Assembly: GCA_013298675.1 (NCBI GenBank)
Contig: JAAFIJ010000026.1
Coordinates: forward strand, 1-16,001
Source: Rhodobacterales bacterium
Lineage (GTDB): Bacteria > Pseudomonadota > Alphaproteobacteria > Rhodobacterales > Rhodobacteraceae
Direction of reading: 5' to 3'
DNA length: 16,001 nt
Position 1 is the first letter of the stretch. Every line of letters begins with the position of its first letter. The position numbers were made by a program, and so were the translations under genes. The notes under the pieces were generated by a model that made no database searches, was not told where the DNA came from, and saw nothing but the letters and a program-made list of their open reading frames with translations. Shown piece after piece: positions 1 through 6,207 of the stretch.

Positions 1-151
1 GGTTTGACACATGTTGCCCAAGTCTCTTCACAAATATGTATTTCGGCGTTCATCCATTTGAAACGTTTCGTTTCATGCATGGGCGAGCTGTCTTGGTTTG
101 GTCTATCCTGTTCCCCATTTGCGTGAAAATGCCTACGGGTTTGTCCAATAC
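1..151. other. Non-coding left edge with a LacI-operator-like palindrome
   Basis: No credible gene is seen between the window edge and the stop of the YafY-type regulator. The stretch is more AT-rich than its surroundings. It contains the perfect 10-base palindrome GAAACGTTTC at 60-69, inside a wider inverted pair TGAAAC (59-64) and GTTTCA (70-75). This resembles LacI-family operators, which often have a central CG. A leftward start codon at 12-10 could open a gene that runs off the window, but only four codons are visible. The regulated gene would therefore lie outside this window. Confidence 0.35.
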
Positions 152-883
152 TCAGGTGATTTTGTCGTCATCAGAGACAGGTTTTGGGGCGCGATAGGGC
201 CTGTTCGCCCGCATTTCGATCAAGAACTCACGCAGCAACGGCACCCGGCGGGGGCGGAAATACGCGTCGGACAGGGCCACTTCTGACATGCGGTTGACGT
301 GGAATTTCCGAAACCCTTGTCGCAGGGTGCAATAGGCCAGCACCATCAGGCTGCGGTCCAAAAACACCACCGACAGCGGCCATATCCGCCGCTTTGTGCG
401 ATCTTGGTTGGTATCCAGATAGGTGATGTCGACCATTCGCTCATCCCAACACGCCTCACGTATCAGGGCCAAATGGGCAGGCGCGGGCGGACGCCGTTCA
501 AAGCGGTAGGTTTGTGAGACCGCATGAATGGCGTGGCGTTGGACCCGTTCGGGCAGCGTGGCGGTGATTTTCGCCATTGCCATTTCTGCTGCCCGCGCCA
601 AGGCCACATCGCCCGCCAACTGCACCTCTGCAAGTCCCAGCACCAAGGCCTCCACCTCCAGTCGGGTAAACATCTGCGGTGGCAGGGCAGGATCTTCGGT
701 CAGGGTATACCCAACACCTGCTTCGCCATCGATCAACGCCCCACCTGCCCGAAGCGAGTCGATATCACGGTAAATCGTGCGGTCCGACACGGCCAGTTCT
801 TGCGCAAGCCGCGCCGCTGTAACCGGCTGTGGCAGCATCCGCAGAGCGGTCAACATGCGAAAAAGGCGATCAGATTTTGCCAT
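152..883 (-). CDS. YafY-type HTH / WYL-domain transcriptional regulator
   Basis: This is a 243-residue DNA-binding regulator of the YafY/DeoR-like WYL group. Residues 6-58 form a winged HTH of the HTH_11 type, with SDRTIYRDIDSL at 33-44 as the recognition region. Residues about 138-203 form a WYL domain with IWPLSVVFLDRSLMVLAY at 167-184 and FRKFHVNRM further on; WYL domains are thought to bind a small ligand. The ATG at 883 is preceded by GGGGA at a short distance, and the length is typical of the family. It is transcribed divergently from the GST that starts at 966, with an 82-base gap. This arrangement is common for such regulators and suggests that it controls the GST and itself. The ligand and the target site cannot be read from the sequence. 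Confidence 0.93.
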   Translation of the reverse strand: MAKSDRLFRMLTALRMLPQPVTAARLAQELAVSDRTIYRDIDSLRAGGALIDGEAGVGYTLTEDPALPPQMFTRLEVEALVLGLAEVQLAGDVALARAAEMAMAKITATLPERVQRHAIHAVSQTYRFERRPPAPAHLALIREACWDERMVDITYLDTNQDRTKRRIWPLSVVFLDRSLMVLAYCTLRQGFRKFHVNRMSEVALSDAYFRPRRVPLLREFLIEMRANRPYRAPKPVSDDDKIT

Positions 884-965
884 GAATCCCCGAATGCTCC
901 TGACGGTTTCTGACAGGATACCCAGACTATAAATCTCACATGGAAAAACACAACGGAGACAATAA

Positions 966-1583
966 ATGCTGACCCTTTACCATGCACCGAACTCTCGGTC
1001 CTCGGCGATCCTGACCCTTTTGGAAGAAATGGGCGTTGCCGATAAAGTTGAGATCAAGGTGGTGAATATCCTGCGCTCTGATGGCACAGGCGCGCGCGAT
1101 GCGTCGAACCCCCACCCAGAGGGCAAAGTTCCCGCCTTGGTTCATGACGGTCAATTGATCACCGAACGCGGGGCGATCATGCTGCATCTGACGACCTTGT
1201 TCCCCGAAAGCGGCCTTGCGCCCGCGATAGGGTCGCCCGAATGGGGACGTCTGTTGACGTGGCTGTCGTGGTATCAAGGCGTCATGGAGCCGGTGTTGAT
1301 CCTTGAATTTGCTGGGGTAAGTCACCCGTTCATCCCAAGCACCTTTCGCAGCCATACAGAGGTTGCAGCCCGTATCCGCGCAGCGCTGGAAAAGGGACCT
1401 TGGTTGTTGGGCGATAGGTTCAGTGCCGCCGATATCTTGGTGCATTCACCCTATGCGTGGTTTGAGGGCTCTGCGCCCGACGATGCGTTGATTCAAGATT
1501 GGATAGCGCGCTGTAAGACACGGCCAGCCCGGCTTGCCCGAATTGCGGCCGATGCGGCGCTTTTGGCCAGTTTAGCCGCATAA
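966..1583 (+). CDS. Glutathione S-transferase family protein
   Basis: This is a 205-residue cytosolic GST-fold protein. The N-terminal thioredoxin-like domain (about 1-80) starts LTLYHAPNSRSS. It contains the glutathione-site segment GKVPALVHDG (53-62) with the conserved cis-proline at 56, then ERGAIMLHL (67-75) where many GSTs have an E-S pair. The all-helical C-terminal domain (about 90-200) carries the N-capping box WLLGDRFSAADILV at 146-159. The family conjugates glutathione to electrophiles or has related roles; the substrate is unknown. The start is well supported by GGAG at 955-958, seven bases before the ATG. The gene is divergent from the YafY-type regulator and probably under its control. 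A palindrome and a hairpin repeat follow the stop within 50 bases. Confidence 0.93.
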   Translation: MLTLYHAPNSRSSAILTLLEEMGVADKVEIKVVNILRSDGTGARDASNPHPEGKVPALVHDGQLITERGAIMLHLTTLFPESGLAPAIGSPEWGRLLTWLSWYQGVMEPVLILEFAGVSHPFIPSTFRSHTEVAARIRAALEKGPWLLGDRFSAADILVHSPYAWFEGSAPDDALIQDWIARCKTRPARLARIAADAALLASLAA

Positions 1584-1590
1584 CGAGGGC

Positions 1591-1635
1591 GTCAGGCCTG
1601 ACCTGGGGGTTGTTCGTCAGAACAACCCCGCAAAC
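1591..1635. repeat. Palindrome plus hairpin repeat, left copy, after the GST gene
   Basis: The 12-base palindrome GTCAGGCCTGAC lies at 1591-1602. A perfect 10-base-pair hairpin follows: GGGGTTGTTC (1606-1615), loop GTCA, GAACAACCCC (1620-1629), then GCAAAC (1630-1635). The same hairpin and the same GCAAAC flank recur at 2271-2299, so the two copies are direct repeats differing in the loop. This copy has no run of T on either strand, so it is at best a weak terminator for the GST. It marks the left boundary of the segment carrying the SUKH-like gene. Confidence 0.75.
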
Positions 1636-1705
1636 CGAACTTTCTTATCGGCAAAGGGATTTTGACAAGATAGCGTGCAGCCAAGGGCACCTAATCTTGG
1701 GAAAC

Positions 1706-2221
1706 ATGCCATTGAGCATACTTGAGTTGCTAAACCTTGGGCGGTTTCCTGATCTTGAAAGGGTGCGGCAGGGGCATGTGGCGATTCATCAACCTCAGAA
1801 TGGCCCCCTCTCCTATAGGATCAAAATAAATGATCCGCTCCCTTCCCAGAGCATTGAGCACATAGTCGGCTTCGGCTTGGGCGCCGATCCGGACTTGATA
1901 CGACAGCTGTATCAACTGTGTAATGGCCTTTGGGTCGCAGATTTTGCCGTTTACGGCCTGCTTTCGGGCCCCTCGGGCTTGAGCCAACCTTGGGACATTA
2001 ACGTGCCAAACCTTTATGGCCGCCCTGAAGGCTTGTCAGAGAGTTTCTTGATCGTCGGCCTCAATGATGAAAAGGCCGCGGATGCGCAAACTCTTCGTCT
2101 ATCGCACTGCATTACAGCCGACGGCAGAATTGTTGTTATGGAACTGGTAAAACCAACCATTTTTTGCGCGAATATCGTTCGATTGAAGACTGGCTTCAAA
2201 TGGAAACAGAGCGCGCTTTGA
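1706..2221 (+). CDS. SUKH (SMI1/KNR4)-like protein, possible orphan immunity protein
   Basis: This is a 171-residue soluble protein with no signal peptide or membrane segment. The segment DLIRQLYQLCNGLWVADFAV, followed by VYGLL, VPNLYGRPEGL and FLIVGLND, resembles SUKH/SMI1-KNR4 domains, which often read 'LYxxxNGL ... YGL ... PNxYxRP ... FxIG'. SUKH proteins commonly act as immunity proteins against secreted or contact-delivered toxins, but no toxin gene is visible here. The open frame extends up to a TTG at 1610, but that lies inside the hairpin repeat, so the first ATG at 1706 is preferred; its ribosome site is weak. Codon use differs from the neighbours, with three ATA, two AGG, one AGA and two CTA, which suggests transfer. 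The family call rests on pattern similarity only. Confidence 0.55.
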   Translation: MPLSILELLNLGRFPDLERVRQGHVAIHQPQNGPLSYRIKINDPLPSQSIEHIVGFGLGADPDLIRQLYQLCNGLWVADFAVYGLLSGPSGLSQPWDINVPNLYGRPEGLSESFLIVGLNDEKAADAQTLRLSHCITADGRIVVMELVKPTIFCANIVRLKTGFKWKQSAL

Positions 2222-2265
2222 CGGCGCCGTTGCCAGATCACGCCGCGTAAGGGGCCCAAGACAGG

Positions 2266-2299
2266 AAAAAGGGTTGTTCTTTAGAACAACCCCGCAAAC
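2266..2299 (-). terminator. Rho-independent terminator of hup; right copy of the hairpin repeat
   Basis: Read on the minus strand, a stem GGGTTGTTC with loop TAAA and GAACAACCC (2271-2292 on the plus strand) is followed directly by TTTTT (2270-2266) and lies about 40 bases after the hup stop. This is a classic intrinsic terminator. The stem and its GCAAAC flank (2294-2299) match the left copy at 1606-1635, with the loop changed from GTCA to TTTA on the plus strand. Confidence 0.85.
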
Positions 2300-2334
2300 A
2301 GGTACATCACTCAACACTCATTTCAGAGGTAGAC

Positions 2335-2622
2335 TTAGGCGTTGACGCTGTCTTTCAGCGTCTTGGCAATTGCAAATTTTACTTGCTTGTCTGCGCCTTT
2401 GGTCACGGTTTCGCCCGTTGCCGGGTTACGAACCTGACGTTCGCCGCGCTCTTTGCAAGCCATTTTTCCCAAACCTGGAAGGGTAACAGAGCCGCCAGAC
2501 GCAACTTCGCGTGCAACAACTTCGGCAATTGCTTCCAACGCAGCACCGGCAGTTTTCTTGTCCGACCCCATTGCATCTGCAATCGCGGCCACAAGCTGAG
2601 TCTTCGTCATTTGTTTCGACAT
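2335..2622 (-). CDS. hup: HU-family nucleoid-associated DNA-binding protein
   Basis: This is a 95-residue histone-like HU protein, a dimer that binds and bends DNA with little sequence specificity and helps to compact the nucleoid. The N-terminal helices (about 5-42) begin MTKTQLVAAIADAMG. The beta-arm segment contains LPGLGKMACKERGER (48-62), then VRNPATGE (64-71), the HU signature with V in place of the usual G. The tail VKFAIAKTLKDSVN is typical. The ATG at 2622 is preceded by AAGGAA, a good ribosome site. A strong promoter lies at 2736-2763 and an intrinsic terminator at 2266-2293, so the gene is a monocistronic unit. Read-through from amn upstream is also possible because no terminator is seen between them. 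Confidence 0.97.
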   Translation of the reverse strand: MSKQMTKTQLVAAIADAMGSDKKTAGAALEAIAEVVAREVASGGSVTLPGLGKMACKERGERQVRNPATGETVTKGADKQVKFAIAKTLKDSVNA

Positions 2623-2641
2623 TCTATTTCCTTCGTACTGC

Positions 2642-2707
2642 GCGCAGTTTTTCCTGCGCCATTTTTTTCCTTTTCAGCGGAAGGCATGGTTTTCCTGCTT
2701 TTGCAGG
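2642..2707 (-). promoter_or_regulatory. Hairpins in the hup 5' leader
   Basis: The predicted hup leader of about 100 bases contains two small perfect stem-loops: GCGCAG-GAAAAA-CTGCGC (minus strand, 2642-2659), ending about 20 bases before the start codon, and CCTGC-AAAA-GCAGG (2694-2707). The first lies just upstream of the ribosome site. A role in mRNA stability or translation is inference. Confidence 0.4.
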
Positions 2708-2735
2708 GCAACGCAAGCCCTCTCAGATGAAACGA

Positions 2736-2763
2736 GTTATAGTTTTTGTAGAGAGTTTGACAA
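2736..2763 (-). promoter_or_regulatory. Sigma70-type promoter of hup
   Basis: On the minus strand TTGTCA (plus-strand 2758-2763) and TATAAC (2736-2741) are separated by 16 bases. This is a near-consensus housekeeping promoter pointing at hup. It sits within 15 bases of the amn stop and predicts a leader of about 105 bases. Confidence 0.7.
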
Positions 2764-2771
2764 CTAAATCG

Positions 2772-4250
2772 TTACAGGAACGCCGTCTCTTCAAAACTCC
2801 GCAGTTTTCGACTGTGAATCTTTTCGATCGGCATTGCGCGCAATCGTTCCATTGCGCGTATTCCGATCAAAAGATGCCGGGAAACCTGGGTCTTGTAGAA
2901 ATCCGATGCCATGCCCGGCAGCTTTAGCTCGCCGTGAAGTGGCTTGTCTGAAACGCACAACAGCGTTCCATAAGGCACGCGAAATCTGAATCCGTTGGCG
3001 GCAATGGTGGCGCTTTCCATATCAAGGGCAATAGCACGCGACTGCGACAACCTGCGCACCGGGCCAGAGTGGTCGCGCAGTTCCCAGTTGCGATTGTCGA
3101 TCGTGGCAACGGTGCCGGTCCGCATGATGCGTTTCAGCTCATACCCTTCCAATTGGGTTACTTCGGCAACTGCTTCTTCCAAGGCTATTTGAATCTCGGC
3201 AAGCGCTGGAATTGGCACCCAAACCGGCAGGTCGTCGTCCAGCACATGATCTTCGCGCAAATAGGCGTGCGCAAGGCAAAAGTCGCCCATGGATTGCGAG
3301 TTGCGCAACCCTGCGCAGTGACCGACCATCAGCCATGCATGAGGCCGCAGGACTGCGATATGATCCGTTGCGGTTTTCGCGTTGGAAGGACCGACGCCGA
3401 TGTTGACCAAGGTGATGCCATTCCCGTCGGCCCGCTTTAGGTGGTAGGTCGGCATTTGCGGCGTCTTGGCACTTGGTTGGATCGACGCATCAGACTGGGT
3501 GATCACCTGATTTCCCGTCGCGACAAAGGCCGTGTAGCCTGAATGCGGATCGGCCAGTGCCGAGCGGGCATAGGTCTCAAACTCATCCACATAGAACTGG
3601 TAGTTGGTAAACAGCACGTGGTTTTGAAAATGGGTCGGGTCCGTTGCCGTATAATGCGACAGACGCGCAAGGCTGTAGTCGACGCGCTGCGCGGTAAAGG
3701 GCGCAAGCGGGGACGATCCGTCTTCATTCTTGGTTCGCGTGCCGTTCACGATATCATCGTTGGTGGTGGCAAGGTCTGGCACATCAAAGACGTCACGGAG
3801 CGAAAACTCTAGCACGCCTTCCTGTGGAACCGACACATTCGGGTTGCCTGCTACGGCAAAGTGCACCGGCATCGGGGTGCTCGAGGGGCCAATTTGTACT
3901 TCGACCCCGTGACTGTCCATCAACAACGATATTTGCTGGATCAGATAATTGCGAAACAGATCAGGCCGCGTCACCGTGGTGGCATAGGTTCCCGGGTGCG
4001 CCACATGGCCAAAGGACAAACGGCTGTCAACTTTGGTATGGCTCGTCACGGTCAGGCGGATTTCAGGGTAATAGGCGCGCACCCGCGATGCTGGTTTTGC
4101 GCCCTGGACGGTAATGTTGAAATGCAGGGATAAAAAGTCTGTCGCCGCCGCATACAAGGTTTCAAGATGCGCCACGGCTTTGCGCGGGTCATCGAAAGTA
4201 AGGGTCTGTTGGTTTTCCGGCATCAGCACCGAAATTGCGTCGTCATTCAT
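2772..4250 (-). CDS. amn: AMP nucleosidase
   Basis: This 492-residue cytosolic enzyme hydrolyses AMP to adenine and ribose 5-phosphate and helps to set the adenylate pool. An N-terminal AMP-nucleosidase domain (about 15-180, including GHVAHPGTYATTVTRPDLF) precedes a PNP/UDP phosphorylase-like catalytic domain. The latter has NIGVGPSNAKTATDHIAVLR from 283, VGHCAGLRNSQ from 309, ALDMES at 408-413 and SDKPLHGE at 434-441; the Asp of the last motif matches the catalytic acid of the family. The open frame continues to a TTG at 4304, but the ATG at 4250 gives a length close to E. coli Amn (484) and is preferred, though its ribosome site is modest. It is divergent from the SDR gene at 4373 and lies just upstream of hup on the same strand. 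Confidence 0.93.
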   Translation of the reverse strand: MNDDAISVLMPENQQTLTFDDPRKAVAHLETLYAAATDFLSLHFNITVQGAKPASRVRAYYPEIRLTVTSHTKVDSRLSFGHVAHPGTYATTVTRPDLFRNYLIQQISLLMDSHGVEVQIGPSSTPMPVHFAVAGNPNVSVPQEGVLEFSLRDVFDVPDLATTNDDIVNGTRTKNEDGSSPLAPFTAQRVDYSLARLSHYTATDPTHFQNHVLFTNYQFYVDEFETYARSALADPHSGYTAFVATGNQVITQSDASIQPSAKTPQMPTYHLKRADGNGITLVNIGVGPSNAKTATDHIAVLRPHAWLMVGHCAGLRNSQSMGDFCLAHAYLREDHVLDDDLPVWVPIPALAEIQIALEEAVAEVTQLEGYELKRIMRTGTVATIDNRNWELRDHSGPVRRLSQSRAIALDMESATIAANGFRFRVPYGTLLCVSDKPLHGELKLPGMASDFYKTQVSRHLLIGIRAMERLRAMPIEKIHSRKLRSFEETAFL

Positions 4251-4372
4251 CAGGTTTTTCCAATTTTGATCGGACAAGTAATGCCGAAGATTGGTGAAGC
4301 GCAAGTAAAGTGTTTATGACGGGGCACATCATTGGCATTGCGCAGCCCATGCAAGCACAGAATAGGTGACGG

Positions 4373-5239
4373 ATGAACACTTTGCTTTCTCTTGGCCACG
4401 GCTACTCTGCGTCTGTGCTTGCGCGCGAATTGATTGCCAAAGGTTGGTCTGTCATCGGCACAACCCGGTCAGAGGCTAAGTGCGCAGCGATGCGGGATAC
4501 AGGCGTTGAGCCGCTGCTATGGCCATGCGACCTTGGCCCTGCACTTTTGCGCGCCACCCACATTCTTGCATCTGCCGCCCCTGATGGCAGCGGTGATCCG
4601 TTCTTGCTGGCCGCAAGAGGGGCCATCGCAATGGCCAAACCCGATTGGGTGGGCTACCTTTCGACCACCGCCGTTTACGGCGACCATGAAGGTGCGTGGG
4701 TAGATGAAGAAACCCCCGTCACCCCACAATCCGCACGAGCCGTCGCCCGCGTATTGGCCGAACGGCAATGGCTTGCGCTGTCTCTGCCCGTTCACGTCTT
4801 TCGCCTTGCGGGGATATACGGTCCGGGGCGCGGCCCCTTTGAGAAGGTTCGCGATGGCACTGCGCGGCGGATCATCAAAGACGGTCAAGTTTTTAGCCGG
4901 ATCCATGTCGAGGATATTGCCGGGGCAATCCTCGGGTCGATAGATCATCCAAACCCTGGCCAGATTTACAACGTCTGCGACGACGACCCTGCCCGACCAG
5001 AGGATGTTTTGGCCCATGCTGCAACCTTGCTTGGTTTGCCAGAGCCACCCAGCGTGCCCTATGATCTGGCCGACATGACCCCCATGGCCCGCAGCTTTTA
5101 TGGAGAGTCCAAGCGTGTTCGCAACACGCGTCTGAAAACAGAGCTTGCCGTTGTCCTTCGCTATCCGACTTACCGAGAAGGTTTGGCGGCACTTCTTGCG
5201 CAAGAACAAGCCAACCCATTGGCGATCAATATAAAATAA
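4373..5239 (+). CDS. Atypical SDR / NAD-dependent epimerase-like protein (YeeZ-type)
   Basis: This is a 288-residue Rossmann-fold protein of the extended/atypical short-chain dehydrogenase superfamily. The N-terminus, LLSLGHGYSASVLARELIAKGW, is a modified dinucleotide-binding glycine motif (GHGYSA). YLSTTAVYGDHEGAWVDE (95-112) and VFRLAGIYGPGRGP (142-155) are the usual strand and substrate-loop regions, and FSRIHVEDIAGAI (174-186) and QIYNVCDDDPA follow. Tyr102 is present, but the lysine four residues later is not, since that position is Glu106, so the canonical YxxxK catalytic pair is broken. YeeZ-like proteins share this feature and their reaction is unknown. AGGTGA precedes the ATG. The gene is divergent from amn and ends in a strong hairpin. 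Confidence 0.88.
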   Translation: MNTLLSLGHGYSASVLARELIAKGWSVIGTTRSEAKCAAMRDTGVEPLLWPCDLGPALLRATHILASAAPDGSGDPFLLAARGAIAMAKPDWVGYLSTTAVYGDHEGAWVDEETPVTPQSARAVARVLAERQWLALSLPVHVFRLAGIYGPGRGPFEKVRDGTARRIIKDGQVFSRIHVEDIAGAILGSIDHPNPGQIYNVCDDDPARPEDVLAHAATLLGLPEPPSVPYDLADMTPMARSFYGESKRVRNTRLKTELAVVLRYPTYREGLAALLAQEQANPLAINIK

Positions 5240-5262
5240 CGGCTGATCCATAGGATCAGCCG
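5240..5262 (+). terminator. Strong hairpin after the SDR gene
   Basis: CGGCTGATCC (5240-5249), loop ATA and GGATCAGCCG (5253-5262) form a perfect 10-base-pair stem starting one base after the SDR stop. No T-run follows, so termination may be inefficient; 3' end protection is an alternative role. Confidence 0.65.
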
Positions 5263-5566
5263 CTACGGGTTAGCAAAGGTGCACTCAATTCTTTTTTGGC
5301 AAACAGCACTTTGGAAAACCCTATCGCGGCCAGATCCGCGGCGCGCGATAGGAACACTCTTACGACAGTCACACTCTATACTTCGTCACTCTTACGGCAC
5401 CTCGGGCAGAACTCATTACGCAACAAGTCAACTCACTGCTACAACCCGCTCTTGTTGAATACTGGGTTCGACCGACTGGAGTTAGGGGAACTTTGCTCTC
5501 GATTTCCCCGCAATTGACATCTGCGCTGTCTCGGGACCGTCGAAGCGAACGGTGTGCGCTCAAAGA
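5263..5566. other. Gene-poor spacer with hairpin and short direct repeats
   Basis: No open frame here has convincing protein character. The spacer contains an inverted repeat, CTATCGCGGCC (5321-5331) against GGC-G-CGCGATAG (5340-5351), a stem of 11 pairs with one bulged base; on the minus strand it is followed by GGGTTTTCC. Directly after it come short repeats: CACTCTTACG at 5355-5364 and 5387-5396, CACTCTATAC at 5372-5381, and looser ACTCATTACG at 5411-5420 and ACTCACTGC at 5431. A TTGACA occurs at 5514-5519, but no good -10 box follows. The spacer may be a regulatory region for the XRE-cupin gene or gene remnants. Confidence 0.4.
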
Positions 5567-5584
5567 TCTTGCATTTTTGCAAGA
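5567..5584 (+). promoter_or_regulatory. Palindromic operator candidate upstream of the XRE-cupin gene
   Basis: TCTTGCATTTTTGCAAGA is an inverted repeat with 7-base arms around a TTTT centre. It ends 20 bases before the ATG of the XRE-cupin regulator. Such regulators usually autoregulate by binding a short palindrome over their own promoter, so this is the most likely operator; the binding itself is inferred. Confidence 0.5.
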
Positions 5585-5604
5585 ATAGTTGTCTGATTGC
5601 ATTT

Positions 5605-6207
5605 ATGAAAGATTTGTCGCCGCAAACCACGCTTGGACACCGGATCCGGACCCTTCGAACCGGGTTGCGGCTTTCTTTGGCAGATTTGGCCGCGCAAACG
5701 GGTGTGTCAGAGGCGACGATGTCGCGCATAGAAACTGGCCTGACAGAGGTTTCGGCACCACATCTGTACGCCCTCGCGCGGTTGCTTTGTGTCGACATCG
5801 GCAGCTTTTTCGCGGCCAATCCAAGTGTGCCAAACCAAGGGGCCCGTTCCGTGACCCGCGCGGGGATGGGACAGCCATTTGCCAGCCAACGTCTGAACGC
5901 GCGGCTTTTGTGCAGCGATTTACTGCACAAAAAGATGCAGCCCTTCCACAATCATGTCACAGCTACAACGCTGTCACAGGTGGGTGGGTTATCTTGCCAT
6001 GAAGGCGAAGAGTACCTTTTCGTGCTGAATGGCCCCCTAGTCTTTTGCAGCGAGGCGTTTGCCCCACTGCGACTTGATACCGGCGATTCGCTCTATTTTG
6101 ATGCCGCCCAACCCCACGCCTATCTGGCCGAAACGACGCAAGGTGCGACGTTTCTCGTCGTCTCTTCGGCAGATATGCCACCTCAAAGGTCCGCAAATGA
6201 CACATGA
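5605..6207 (+). CDS. XRE-family HTH regulator with C-terminal cupin domain
   Basis: This is a 200-residue transcription regulator of the HTH-cupin type. Residues 10-66 form the HTH_3 domain, with LSLADLAAQTGVSEATMSRIE as helix-turn-helix. Residues about 115-188 form a single cupin barrel, with CHEGEEYLFVLNG (131-143) and GDSLYFDAAQPHAY (160-173) as the two cupin motifs; His132, Glu136 and His171 are candidate metal ligands. In related proteins the cupin senses a small metabolite. The ATG at 5605 fits the usual family length. An upstream start at 5554 would place the palindrome inside the coding sequence and is less likely, although no clear ribosome site precedes 5605. The stop overlaps the next gene by 11 bases, so the two are co-translated and probably function together. 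Confidence 0.88.
   Translation: MKDLSPQTTLGHRIRTLRTGLRLSLADLAAQTGVSEATMSRIETGLTEVSAPHLYALARLLCVDIGSFFAANPSVPNQGARSVTRAGMGQPFASQRLNARLLCSDLLHKKMQPFHNHVTATTLSQVGGLSCHEGEEYLFVLNGPLVFCSEAFAPLRLDTGDSLYFDAAQPHAYLAETTQGATFLVVSSADMPPQRSANDT

Noticed and set aside
1610..1705. N-terminal extension of the SUKH-like protein from a TTG at 1610
   Set aside because: The codon lies inside the hairpin repeat and no ribosome site precedes it; the extra residues show no SUKH-like pattern.
5463..5480. A GTTCGA-containing stretch suggesting a tRNA T-arm in the gene-free spacer
   Set aside because: The flanking bases do not form the five-pair T stem, and no acceptor, D or anticodon arms can be built on either strand.
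5296..5517. A 73-residue open frame in the spacer
   Set aside because: It has no ribosome site, low-complexity Ser/Thr/Leu/Arg composition, no recognisable motif, and overlaps the repeats.
5439..5951. A 170-residue leftward open frame opposite the XRE-cupin gene
   Set aside because: It is rich in Arg, Ser and Cys, has no domain pattern, and is antisense to a well-supported gene, as expected of a shadow frame.
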